Shown here one piece after another: positions 11,848 to 22,333 of a DNA stretch of 64,000 bases; position 1 is the stretch's first letter, and every line of letters begins with the position of its first letter. The DNA is from Fomitopsis serialis. Taxonomy: Eukaryota > Basidiomycota > Agaricomycetes > Polyporales > Fomitopsidaceae. The stretch lies in NCBI RefSeq assembly GCF_022376445.1, contig NW_025954978.1:372001-436000 (forward strand), in the 5' to 3' direction. The notes under the pieces were generated by a model that saw nothing but the letters and a program-made list of their open reading frames with translations, was not told the origin of the DNA and made no database searches. The position numbers and the translations under genes are program-made.

Positions 11848-11955
11848 ACATGGATTCACACTTCATCTTCATCGACATCTCGTACTTCGGGCCGTACACC
11901 TCGTCCCAGTGCTGCACGTCGCAGTGGCGCAGCGTCCGCGAGTGAGGAACGTCCG
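11848..11955 (-). pseudogene. Fragment of the F-box-like gene, inverted copy
   Basis: The minus strand encodes RTLRHCDVQHWDEVYGPKYE followed by a Met/Lys-rich stretch. It matches the plus-strand peptide at about 9890-9965 and lacks the stop codon found there. Only about 35 codons remain. Confidence 0.55.
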
Positions 11956-12184
11956 TATCAACCATCTGTCGGGCTCGCATGCACCAGGCTTGATGAGCTC
12001 GCACTCGCTCGTGGGTCATTGCTCGGCGGACTTGCGCAGAGCGGCACTGGGCGGGCTGGCACTCGCTCGGCTCAGGCTCATCAGATTGGCATAGATAGAG
12101 CGGGCGAGCCATGCTTCTCACCATGTTCGTGCTCGAAGGATATATCTTTCTCGGGCTTGCGCATGACACCTAAGGCCGAGCACG

Positions 12185-12310
12185 GCTATTCCAGGCTCAA
12201 CCCGGACCCATACCCGCCCCGGTACAGACCCGCCACAGCGGGTACGGGTGCTATGCGGGTCAACGGGTCTGCGGGTTATGCACGGGTTTGTACGGGCAAG
12301 CGGGACGATG
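12185..12310. repeat. GGGTACGGG/ACCCG-rich repeat
   Basis: A cluster of ACCCGCC, CGGGTACGGG and GGGTCTGCGGGTT words, present only in the right arm. A closely similar cluster occurs at 44795-44890. Such words are typical of hAT-like element termini in fungi, but no transposase accompanies either copy. Confidence 0.5.
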
Positions 12311-12510
12311 GGTGAGCGACACGGCAGGTAAGTAGGGCAGCGAGAGGGACACAAACGAGAGGAACGGCAGGTAGAGCGAGGCAGTGGGCACAGGACCGGC
12401 AGGCGAGCAGGACGGCAGGCGAAGGGAGCGACAGCGGGTTCGACAACAGGCGAGGAGAGCGGCGGGCGCGTGAAGCGGCAGGCGAGTGGAATAGCGGGTG
12501 AGCGAGACGG
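12310..12510 (+). repeat. GGCAGGCGAG-type purine-rich minisatellite
   Basis: Degenerate array of GGCAGGCGAGCGGG-like units with G+A bias on the plus strand, part of the insert specific to the right arm. Confidence 0.65.
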
Positions 12511-13164
12511 AAAGCGAGCGGGTGTGCGACGAGCTGGTCTTGTCGTACCTGTACGTGTTGTATCCGTATGCGCTTGTGCTCGTTGGGCAAACGTGCGCCG
12601 GGGTTGTCTCCGTTGTGTTCGACTTCATCCACTCGTACTTGGTGGGCTCGGAGTCGAGGTGGAACGCGGCGTACTCACCCGACTCGCTGGCCCTGCTGGC
12701 CACATTCCTCCCTGCATGTCAGCCCTTCGCGAGCCTCCAGCGACGCTCTTGGCGCGTTGCTGGGGCTCGTTGCAGTCGCGTACAGCGCGGTCTTCAGCCG
12801 TGCAGTGGTCCGTTTGACACGTGCTGTCTCTTGCGGACGGGCCCGCCTGCCAGTATCTCTTGGAGGTCGGCGGCGGGCTAGCGAGGGCGAAGCAGGCAGG
12901 GAGGATGGGACGACTGGCAGTGGCTAGTGAAGGCGGACTCTGAGACTCGAACTGGAAGTCCGGCGAGGCGTGCGTGACGTGTCGTGGCTGAGGCGCTTAG
13001 CACTTCTCGTGAGTCGCCTCCTCCTTGCCTCCTCCACGACTCAACGTTCAACTTTGACACTAGCGTCGGTACTACGGTAGCGTCCAAGCACACGCAAATC
13101 GCGATGGAGACGCGTGTATAACACGGAGCTGGAGGAGGTAGGCCACGGAAGATAGTATAGGTGA

Positions 13165-13660
13165 GTGCGACGCCCGCCCCTTGCGTATTCCTGCTTGCTC
13201 GTTCGCCCGCCTGCTCGCCAGCCCGCCCTAGGCCTCTTGCTAGCTCACTAGTCTGCCTACTCGCTCGCACACTCACCCACCCGCTCATCCGCACGCTCGT
13301 CTGCCCACTCTCGTTCTCTCGTTCTCTCGCTAGCCCGCCCGCTCACCCTCGCCGCCTTGTTGGTTCGCCCGCTCGCCCGTTCTCATCTGCACTCCTCTTG
13401 TTTCCTCCGCTCTCCCGCCCACTCACTCGCCCGCTATCTCGCTCAGCCGCCGTTCCGCTGACCCATTGTCTGACTTTCCCGCCGTCCCGCCCTCGCGCTC
13501 GCCCGTTATCCCTCGCGCTCGCCCGTCATCCCTCCCGCCTGCCGTCCGCTCACCCTCTCGTTCGTCGACCTTCTCGTTTATCGATCTTCTCGCCCCCTCA
13601 TCTGTTAACCCGCTCGTCTATTGACCGGTTTTGACCGTCTCATTGGTCGACCCTCTCGTC
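13165..13660 (+). repeat. CTCGCCCGCTCGCCC pyrimidine-rich minisatellite
   Basis: Long degenerate array of CTCGCCCGC/CTCACCCGC units with strong C+T bias, the reverse-complement partner of 8270-8560. A similar array recurs outside the palindrome at 44450-44770. Confidence 0.8.
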
Positions 13661-14769
13661 CTGCTCGTCCGCGCAGACCCGTGCGGGATCCCCCATACTG
13701 TCTCTCTTCTGTTGAGTGACGCTGAGCCTTCTCCTCCCATCCACATATGCCCAAGATCCCCGTTTTGTCCCCGTTTCCCGATACGTCCACCTTTCAAACT
13801 ACCCCGGCCCTCGCGAACCTCAGAAATGCTTCCGTCACAACCTACGTACAGTCTCATCCCCAAGCGTGCACGGCAAAGGTGCTGCGTACGAACACGGGCG
13901 ACGAACGCACTGTGGACGCGGCCACAGTGACGAGCAGAGGGCGGACACGGGCGGGAGGCGTGTGGATGGTGTGCGGACGGCGAGTGGATGGCGGGGAAAG
14001 GCAAGCGGATGGCGAGGACGGGCGAGGGCGAGCGCAGACGGGTGAGTGCAGAGACCTACGAGTGAGCGAGCTGACTGCAGGTACAGGACACGGCGACGTG
14101 AAGCACAATGTGCACGCCGACCGCGAGCGCGCCGGGCGCAGCGTGCAAACACGGCCGACGTCCGGACAGCATGTACACAAGCGAACGGGTAGGTGGGCAC
14201 GCAGGTGGGCACAAGGCACAACGACGTCCAGCACGATGCGTACGGTAACCGTGAGCATATCAGCCCTGAGTGCAGGCTCGGCCGACGAACGGGTGGTGAG
14301 AGGGTCGTATCTGCTTCCCTATCTACTTATATATGTGAGTAGCTAATGATCTGATATAATGGTGTTAGATGGGCTCGGATGTAGTGCTACTGTCGAGGGC
14401 GTGAGTGATGTACACCGATGAATGAGTGCCGGCGCGACCGTATCAGTACTGTACAAGCTATGCTATAACTTACGAGTCTAAGAGTAGAGCTGTTGAAATC
14501 CGACATTTCCCATTATTGTTCACCGTGGTTTACGAGGTTCGCCTACATTGTTCCGAACATTCAATACAGATATGCACGACAATTGTAGTCAGATTTTGTT
14601 CAATAGAGAATACTTCACCGATCTGACAACTGTTTGTCTCTGAAAGCAACTGGTAAGTCTGAGTGAACTGAGCTTCTGAGACGAGGCTGTCAGCTGGTCA
14701 GATGCTCAGGAATTGCCCAATTTGCTGATGCGATATCCCTTTCCACGATGATTCAGAGTGCGCGCTGAC

Positions 14770-15317
14770 CTGCAATTCGATAGTCCTCAATACAAGCGAA
14801 TGGCAGCATTCAAGGGCGATGTGGTATTCCAGGCCCCGAGACGTCATCTGCTCAAGAACGCATCGCCGACTCAGAACGCATGGGCCTTCCGTACGCAGCC
14901 AACTCACTGTGCTCTTTTACCATAAGCCTGACTGGCTCGACATAGGCTTCATGAGGAATGACGGGCCTTACATCGGCACCTACCACACGGCTGATATCCC
15001 CGAGTTCTTCACCGACATTGACTACATAGGGATGGACGCATTGAGTGGGTCCACAAGTATACCAACAGCGGCGGCTTACTGATCACCCGTATTTTTACAG
15101 TCTACTTCGCCCACTACCTCAACCCGAACGCGCCTAGCGATGTGGCAGCCAACGTCAGCTATCTGTCAAACATCACATGGCCGTTGTGGAACTCCTCCCT
15201 GGACGCGCCTCCGCTGCTGACTTTCGTGGACCCCGTGCCGTCGGTCCAATTCACCGCGGATACCTACCGTCTGAACGCAACGGATCTGTTAACGGCGCTT
15301 TTCTTGCAGTCGTCATG
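14770..15317 (+). pseudogene. 5'-truncated type-B carboxylesterase/lipase
   Basis: C-terminal third of a carboxylesterase. The first exon reads YKRMAAFKGDVVFQAPRRHL. After a 40 nt intron comes the GTYHTADIPEFF motif, which carries the family's catalytic His region, and after a second intron FAHYLNPNAPSDVAANVSYL, ending TAA/TGA-type at 15317. The N-terminal two thirds, including the GESAG nucleophile elbow, are absent. Immediately upstream (14736) is the outer end of the right arm of the 7.26 kb palindrome. The gene was therefore probably cut by that rearrangement, and nothing matching its 5' part appears on the far side of the palindrome. Confidence 0.8.
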
Positions 15318-16180
15318 AGACGTTCAACTGGGGATACTGATTGCTCACCTGACTACTTCGTATAGGCTTTTATATATCGTCCCACTCTGTTGTCGCTCTC
15401 TTCGCAATGCTAACATATGGTTCATCGGCAGTTAAGAACGATGCCTGCCAAGCTCACATAAGGGGATAAAGTCAGCGGATGTTCCTGAGCCTAGTGGCTG
15501 CGATGTGCCCATGTAGACTGACACTGGACTGACATGTTGTGGGAATACACAGGTTTCGTCAGTTCGCATTACGCAATTCTCGTCAGATTGAGACGGCCGT
15601 CTCAGGCTCTGGATCCACAAGGCGAAACATAGACGCACTGAGTTCCCGAGACCACGGACAAACCACGGAGTGCGTAAACTACTTAGTACTGTTCAAACGT
15701 TCATGTTGACAGTGATGCCATACGACATAGCGGCGACTTGGCACGTCCGACTTCCGCCGCGATGGTACTACTTACAGGCAGTCAGTACGTATACTACTCT
15801 TCAATAGTCAGTGCTTACTATGACAGTAAGTATAGGCTCGACACAAACCCCACACGGCTAGCGCCGCATGAAGGGTCTTGAGCGAGACTAACTGACAATA
15901 CCCTGGTCTCCATGTGACAAGACGCTCGCCGGCTTGTATGGTCTGCAACGGAGACTACCTGGTCTCAGGTCTGGGCGCCACATCTGCGCGGGGAAGGCCA
16001 AGGGAAGGCCATTTCCGACGGACTCGGACTTAGTAGCTTGCTTAGTCATGCCCTCAATATTCGACGTCTATTCCGCCTTGAATCCGCCGCCACCATATGT
16101 AATGGAGGTCGTGAACGTGCGGAATGCCCTGCAGATCTCTTGGAATGGGTGAAACTCACCACGGCCATCGGAAGTGTGTG
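15318..16180. other. Intergenic with dispersed repeat copy 2
   Basis: 15832-15890 repeats the element segment found at 7131-7183. The rest, including a short open frame around 15934-16152, shows no family resemblance. Confidence 0.5.
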
Positions 16181-16182
16181 CG

Positions 16183-16190
16183 TATAAAAG
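16183..16190 (+). promoter_or_regulatory. TATA box of the SDR gene
   Basis: TATAAAAG lies 44-51 bp upstream of the ATG at 16234, a normal position for a short fungal 5' leader. Confidence 0.65.
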
Positions 16191-16233
16191 GGGGACTGGA
16201 CGATGCGGCGGTACTGTTAACAAGATCACCAAG

Positions 16234-17259
16234 ATGCCGTCTCCTAAAGTTTGGTTCAGTGAGTAGTACCCCTCGACACGCTTTTGCACACAGTGTTCAT
16301 AATTTGTCGCAGTTACTGGATCCTCCAGCGGCTTTGGTCGGAACATGACCGAACTAGTGCTGGAGAAGGGCGATATCGCCGTCGCCACCCTCAGAAAGCC
16401 AGAGGTCATCGCTGACCTCGCGGCCAAGTACAGCTCCGACCAGTTGCTCGTCATCAAGCTCGACGTCTCGAAGCCGCAAGAGGTCACAGCCGCGTTTGCT
16501 GAAGCCGTGCAGAAGTACGGGCGTATCGACGTGGTGTTCAACAACGCCGGGTACGGCATCCTCGCCGAGGTGGAGGGAACACCGGATGAGCAAGCGCGTG
16601 CGATGTTCGACGTGAACTTCTTCGGGGCCGCGAACGTCAGCAGGGAGGCCGTGCGTATCTTCCGCGACGTCAACAAGCCACAGGGCGGCCGACTGCTGCA
16701 GATGAGCTCGGTCGCCGTCTACGCCAGCTCCGCAGCCATGGGCTACTACTGTGCGAGCAAACGCGGTGAGTATTGAACCAGGGTGATCCCATGCCGTAAA
16801 CTGACGATCCTACGCGATCAGCATTCGAGGGTTTGAGCGAAGGACTTGCTGCCGAGCTGGACCCGGACTGGAACATAAAGGCAAGCCCGAATGTAAATCG
16901 TCGGCATCGGACGCCCAGTTGATATGTCGTTGCAGATCACTATTATCGAGTCCGGGGGTTTCAGCACGTCGGGATTGCGGAGCATCTTCCGCGTGGACCC
17001 TCACCCTGCCTATACAAAGCCGACATTGACACCGGCCATCGTCAGGAAGTACCTGGCTAGTGATACCTTCCCTCCGGGGACCCCTTCAGCTGCGGGAGCA
17101 GTAGACGTGATCTACAAGATCGCTGCGCTGGAGAACCCCCCATTGAATTTTCCACTGGGGAAAGATGCTGTGGGAACGGCAAAGAAGAAGACGGGCGAAC
17201 TGCTCGCGAATGCGGAACAGTTCGCGTCGTGGTCGGAGGACTTGCCTGTGGCTGCGTGA
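16234..17259 (+). CDS. Short-chain dehydrogenase/reductase
   Basis: Intact classical SDR of 286 residues, four exons: 16234-16258, 16313-16765, 16822-16880 and 16936-17259. It has the cofactor loop TGSSSGFG directly after the first strand, an LDVS motif for the adenine site, FNNAGYG, and the catalytic Tyr-Lys in YYCASK. The substrate loop (SGGFSTSG) is typical of the 17-beta-hydroxysteroid-dehydrogenase-like/oxidoreductase group common in basidiomycetes. The true substrate cannot be read from sequence. The third intron (16881-16935) begins with GC rather than GT (AAG|GCAAGC), a recognised minor splice class. It is separate from the SDR at the left edge and only distantly similar to it. Confidence 0.93.
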
Positions 17260-17549
17260 GGTCAGCAGAATTCGTCTGCTATACGAATAGAGCATGTATG
17301 AATGATCTCACGCATAACTCGGAGAGCTCATGCCAGCAGTGGGCATAGTGAATGATTATGTACCAGTAGCGTACTCTGAGCAGTGACGGCCCGGGTCATA
17401 GTACAATGGATCTCGCATTGCCACGCATACGGTTGAGAGTACATCAGCATGAGAACTCAAGAGTTGGACAAACAGCCCTGATAAGATACTTGTACATCAA
17501 GACAACGCATTCAGAGTCGCATGTTCACCCGTCGACCTACGAACTCTAT

Positions 17550-20465
17550 TCAGATTTCCCGAGCTTGAAGCACACAGAGCTCAAACTGACAACCTACCTG
17601 TGACTTCTTGCCAAGAGCACGTTTTCGCATTCCAAATGGATCGTCGTTGTCCACCTTCTCCTCAATGCGGTCCATGTCGTCAGCTCCCCTGGTGCGTTTC
17701 TCGTCCTGACGCGATTCTGCAGATTCGTTTTGCCCCGACTGCGAATTACTGGCATCGCGTGGAAGCTTGAACGGCAGCGCACTGTCGTTCTCCGGCCAAG
17801 ACGGATCCGCAAGTGCCTTGTCGAAGACTGCCAATACGCTCTCGTAAGTGAGAGAAATTGTGGCTGACCCTCGGTCGCCACGCGTCGGGACGTTGTCGAG
17901 GCATAAGTCTTTGAAGTCGTAGATGAGAGTTGTCAGTGGCTTGTTATCCTTCACCTCCCATTCCATCGATTCTGTGAGGAAATACTTCTTCTTCTGTGCG
18001 CTGTTCTTGTCGTCCTGCGCATTGAAAATCTCTAGGTAGATAACGTGACTCGAATGGTTTGTGTGGTTTGTATGTCGCAGAACAATCCACAATAAGAGCC
18101 AGAAGAAGGACTCAAGGTCGTGGTGGACGTCATGGACAAGATACGTCTCTAGTATCTCGATGGCCATGAAGTCAAGCGTGCCCTACAAAGACAATCAGTC
18201 CGTGCACCCCGTACTCGAGATATTCGATACCCACTATTCTCTCCCTCAACTTCATCTTCACTTGCAACTTAGCCTGGTCAAACTCGTTATCCTGTCCTAT
18301 ATTGTCCTTTGCTCCAGGGCCAAAAACGGGGGTGTGCGTTTCAGGAGGCACGGGACGATGAGGGTCAGGCGGATTTTCGTTGTATGCATTGACGAATTCC
18401 TTCCAACGTGCCTCGTTGACCGGCCAGCCCGCGTGTCGTAGCGCCGCCTTCCAATCAAAGGCGTAATCGAGATCGAGCAGAAAGCCGACGAAGGAACACA
18501 TTCCGTCGTCAACAATCATCACATTTCCTTCGCTGATATCACGATGGATCATGCCTGCCCGATATGCCTGCCGATGCCCTGGTCCTGAATGAGCAACATC
18601 GACCATCCGCGCAAAGCGGAACAAACGTACCGTGGATAGCGTCTCGAAGGGCTCTGACGAGTTCCTTCGTCGACCTGAAGTCCGACAAGGGGCGGCCGAC
18701 AGTCCTCATCACCAGTCGCATATGGCTCCGTTCATTGTAGGTCGCTTCCTCAGCACTCATCAGCCAGCCACAGACTGTGCGATGGTAGGCCTCGTACGCA
18801 GGCGGTCGATCGGCACTGCTGGCAAGTAAATCCAGGTCTGCGTCACTTACCTCGAAAGTCGACGATCTGGAGCTGCGCAGACTTGACAGGACCTTAGCTG
18901 CTTCACGTGCGCCGAGGTCTTCGCCATATGCTACGTCCGGAAGTCCGTATAATTCTGTGACGCCTATGTCGAGCGAGGCGGCAACCACCATCTCCTCCAA
19001 CTTTTCCGTGAGTATGGGACATCCTGCGTCGTCCAGCTGAAACCCGTCAGGTAGCAAGGGTTTTCCCGGACCAGGCTCGTCGTTGCAGTGCATAAATACG
19101 TGGTCTTCGACCATCTCCCACCACGGCCGGTTGCGGTACGCTTCACGAAGGTGGTTGTACAGCACATCTTCACGGTCGTGAGCGAGTTGCCTCCATGCCT
19201 CCTTGATTGCGCAGAACTGCCACGTCCCTTCCTCGAGTGCGTCCCAGACTGTCGTCGATCGCGAGAATAGCCGCGGATTCAGGTCACGAAGTCGGTAGAG
19301 TAGATACCTCACCGCCCCAAGCTCCGAGCCATCCTCGTTGTATTGATCGCCGTCATCCATCGGCACGCTTGCTTCTCGTCCTCCGTGAGACGGCTCCCTG
19401 CTCTTGTGCTCCTCGTCGCCAGCTTGATGTCCTCTTCAGTAGCTCGTTGAAGCGACGGATCCGCGCCAGGACCATAGCGGCGAGGGTTCCCCACTAGCCG
19501 CCGACACGCGCTCGATGATGCGAACCGCCAGATCAGTTCATGAATAGGCCAGGGATGCTTTTGATGTCGAACGATCGGGATGCGACTCCCGCTGCATGAT
19601 CGAACCGGTAGATCGAGCCATGGTGTCGTAAATGCCGACGACGTACACAAAGAGCATCCCGTGGGTCAGCATGATGTTCCTTGCGCTCTTTGCGACTTGT
19701 ATGAGCCCGCTCGTCGCTGAATTATAGTTTTGTGGGCCATAGTCGCCAAATGGGTCTTTGTGTTTTTCTTGCTCGATTTCAAAAACCATTGATATGTCTC
19801 GCCACGTATGCCCCCACTTTTCGTCGCCCTCGCCCGGGAAGACATGAGGATATCTGGCATGGTATAGTGTTGTTCTGTTTCCCACCCCGGGAACGGGTGT
19901 CTTACGCTCGCGTCGCATCTGCTGCTATCGGCGAAATGCGGCTTGCGCTCGGGCTCAAAATCGCCAACAATGCTCTCGAGTGCTTCGATCTAACCAAGGA
20001 GTCAGGCACAGATCTCCAATTCAGTCAGGCAGCTAAACATACCAGCTTTGAGCACCTTTCCGTCTCCGGTTCCGAAAAAGGGACGTCTGCAAAGACAGCA
20101 GCCGGGTCTGACCACGGTCGACAGCCAACCAATTGACCGTCAAACGGAACATAGACGTCAAAGAAGTCCTTCAAACTCTGGTCGAAGAGACTCATGTTGC
20201 TGTCCATCTCGGCTGCCCAAGACTCCTTGCTCACTTCGCTTGACTGGCGTGTTCGCTCCGTGTGGGTGGTCGCACGTTGGGCTGCCAGTGGCGCCACCTG
20301 GTACACATTGTCCCGTACATCTCCAATGCAAGCGATGAGGTGGAAGAGCTAGATATTGGGCTGGATTCTGAGGTTCGAAATCTAGAGACAAGGATGACAG
20401 TGCACAGAAACGAGATGAAGTTGAACGCTACAGTGAACGTTGACGTTGAGAATGCCACTGGCAGA
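17550..20465 (-). pseudogene. FunK1 fungal-type protein kinase, copy A (frameshifted)
   Basis: Minus-strand gene matching copy B (27.5-30.3 kb) along its length. It includes the N-terminal phrase MSLFDQSLKDFF, the ISMVFEIE region, the kinase catalytic loop HRDISEGNV at about 18540, the metal-binding LLDLDYAFDWK, the substrate-lobe phrase MAIEILETY, and a basic C-terminal tail. Introns lie between the HRD exon and its neighbours. Against copy B at least two single-base deletions break the frame: near 19610 (after a Met-Ala-Arg) and near 19340 (after Cys-Arg-Trp-Met), with a further one likely near 19850. Either it is a young pseudogene or the bases were lost in the assembly. Family function is unknown; FunK1 kinases are expanded in mushroom-forming fungi. 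The catalytic residues themselves are intact. Confidence 0.8.
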
Positions 20466-20487
20466 CTCTGAGGCGCTGTCACCTGTG

Positions 20488-20530
20488 GCTGCGACCAAGC
20501 CACAGACGCGTGCGCACGCGGTCACGTGGA
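20488..20530 (-). promoter_or_regulatory. Conserved motif upstream of FunK1 copy A
   Basis: Read on the minus strand, CACGTGACCGCGTGCGCACG followed by CGTCTGTGGCTTGG. The same string, with few changes and the same orientation to its gene, lies upstream of FunK1 copy B at 27112-27150. It contains a CACGTG E-box and a near-palindromic CGCGTG..CACGCG core. Confidence 0.55.
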
Positions 20531-20747
20531 AGTACCGTAATTCCAAGTTCCAGATCTATCATCTGTAGACAAGCAGAATCCAGATATCGATTCCACTGTA
20601 TACAGAACATGCGATACTTATAGTACAGATATATATAAGAGCGCGCTCAGACTAGATAGGAGACATTTCAGATTTACCGGCGCGAGCGAACGACCTTTCG
20701 AGGCTACTACCTGCTCATCTTCGTGCTACAAGCCCGTTTCGCCGGCA

Positions 20748-21545
20748 ATGGATCCCGTCTCTGATTCGGAGGTGTCGCAGTCCCGCGGAAGCTTGAATGG
20801 CGGTGCGTGGTCATTCTCCGGCCAAGACGAACTGGCTAGAGCGCGGCCGAACAGCGCCAATACGCGCTTGTACGTCAGGGGAGTCACAGTAGCTGCCAGG
20901 CGGCTCGCAATCCACAGGTATACTGCGGAGGCACAATCTTTCGAAATCGCGAACGAGGGTGGTCAGTGGATCGTTGTTGTTGACCTCAAATCGCATCGGT
21001 CTCTTGAGGAACATCACTTCATGGTCTTGCTATCCAGTGCTTCGAAAATGCGAACAGGTCCTATAAGGTGGATAGCTGCCGTGATTTGTGTGCCGTAAGA
21101 CGGCGCAGTCACGACAAGAGCTATAGAAAGGACTCTAGGTCTTACTCAACATCGTAAGCGACGTACCTGTCAATGATCTTCATCGCTATGAAGCTCGATG
21201 AGTCCTGACAATCGAGCACGATTCAGTGTACTGGACTCGATGTTCTCTGGCTCACCTTGACTCCTTTGTGCTCCTCGACATTCGCTTCCAGTTCGCCTCG
21301 TCTTCAGCTTGTCTAGATTTCTTGATGCTGCCTTCCAGTTGAAAGCGTAGTCGAAGTCGAGCATAGAGTCGGAAGAGACGGGTCCACCCATCAAAAGCCG
21401 TCACATTTTCGGGGCTGGTGTTTCGGTCGATTGCATCTGGCTTGTGCGCTTGTATACAATGATTCTGAATGAAAAACATCATCGGTAAGTATTGGACGGA
21501 GAAACGAATCCCGCTTACTGTGCCCCGAAGGGCAGACATGAACTC
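20748..21545 (-). pseudogene. FunK1 kinase fragment, copy C'
   Basis: Scattered minus-strand pieces recognisable from copies A and B: a degraded catalytic loop (HRD/SEGN replaced by NTSPENVTAF) near 21410, DFDYAFNWKAA near 21350, and the tail phrase NDPLTTLVRDFERLCL near 20960, in different frames. The N-terminal half is missing. It sits 280 bp upstream of copy A in the same orientation, so it is the remnant of a tandem copy. Confidence 0.75.
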
Positions 21546-22333
21546 CTTCGTCGACTTATAGTCGCCGGTCGGGCATGTGTTTCCTGTCTTGCATTAATTG
21601 CTGTACTCTCGAGGAAGGAAGAAGAGATTACGCACAGAGCTGGTTTGTTCGGATGGTCTGTGGCAGAGCCAGTGTCGCTCGATGATAGTTGAGTCGTAAC
21701 TTCGCAAGACCCTGGGTCCATAGGGTAGCTGTGGCTTGTCGGTGCATACTGAACACTAGCCTGAGATGTAATTCCCGTAAGTCAACATGCTAGAAATCTT
21801 TACAGAGCTCGAGAATCGCGCGTGGATGTGGTTGAACGGGGTTCGACGCTACGTTAGGATGAAGCTGGGACGAAGCACCGCTGGCAGCCACAGACGCGGC
21901 GGCGCAGCCCGCGCGCCAACGCAAAATCACGCGCTGGCCTGCGCCCGTTCTTTCTGAAACTCAGACTTTCTGACCACGCCCCGACAACGCCCCGACCACG
22001 ACTTGACGCTCAGCGCTCAGTTCTCTACCCTCGTCTTGAGGAGCCTGCTTACCTGCTGTTCGCTGTCCGGATTATCGTGGTCCAAGTTATGCAGCTTCTC
22101 GGCCTCATGTGATATCAGATGTACATATCTATTTGCCTGGTATGCTTCACCTTCAGCTCGATCAAGATGTCTGAAACTCAGTTTGCGGAGGCATACACGT
22201 TGCTCCACGTAACCGCCTAGGCGCAGTCGTATCTAGGGCTTGCCACTGAATATGATTTGCGGCTGCACCGTCTCTTTCTTCTCCACCACCACCTAGGCTG
22301 ATTATCCGGGTGGGCTCTGTAGAGCCGGCAGAC
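21546..22333. other. Intergenic / possible SARAF 5' region
   Basis: 21870-21990 shows a weak match to the upstream region of FunK1 copy B (repeated GACCACG words). A signal-peptide exon of the SARAF gene may lie near 22250-22300 but I could not fix it. Confidence 0.35.

Larger units (their letters stand above)
7480..14736. repeat. Imperfect 7.26 kb palindrome (two long inverted arms)
   Basis: The left arm (about 7480-10558) reappears in reverse complement in the right arm (about 11733-14736), in the same order. Landmarks: 7480-7620 pairs with 14590-14736; the CGCTCGCGGTCGG...GTGCTTCACG stretch at 7900 with 14095; the GCAGCACCTTCGCCGTGTATGC region at 8130 (substituted) with 13865; the CGACACGTCACGCG region at 9165 with 12980; the splice-like TGCATGCAGGGAGGA region at 9415 with 12710; GAGGTGTACGGCCCGAAGTACGAGAT at 9920 (broken) with 11885; and AACCCAACAGGTATCCGCC at 10490 with 11800. 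Indels differ between arms: the right arm lacks most of the F-box-like coding part, and has an insert near 12120-12560. No transposase is visible. The centre is unique to the middle and built of direct repeats. Confidence 0.85.
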
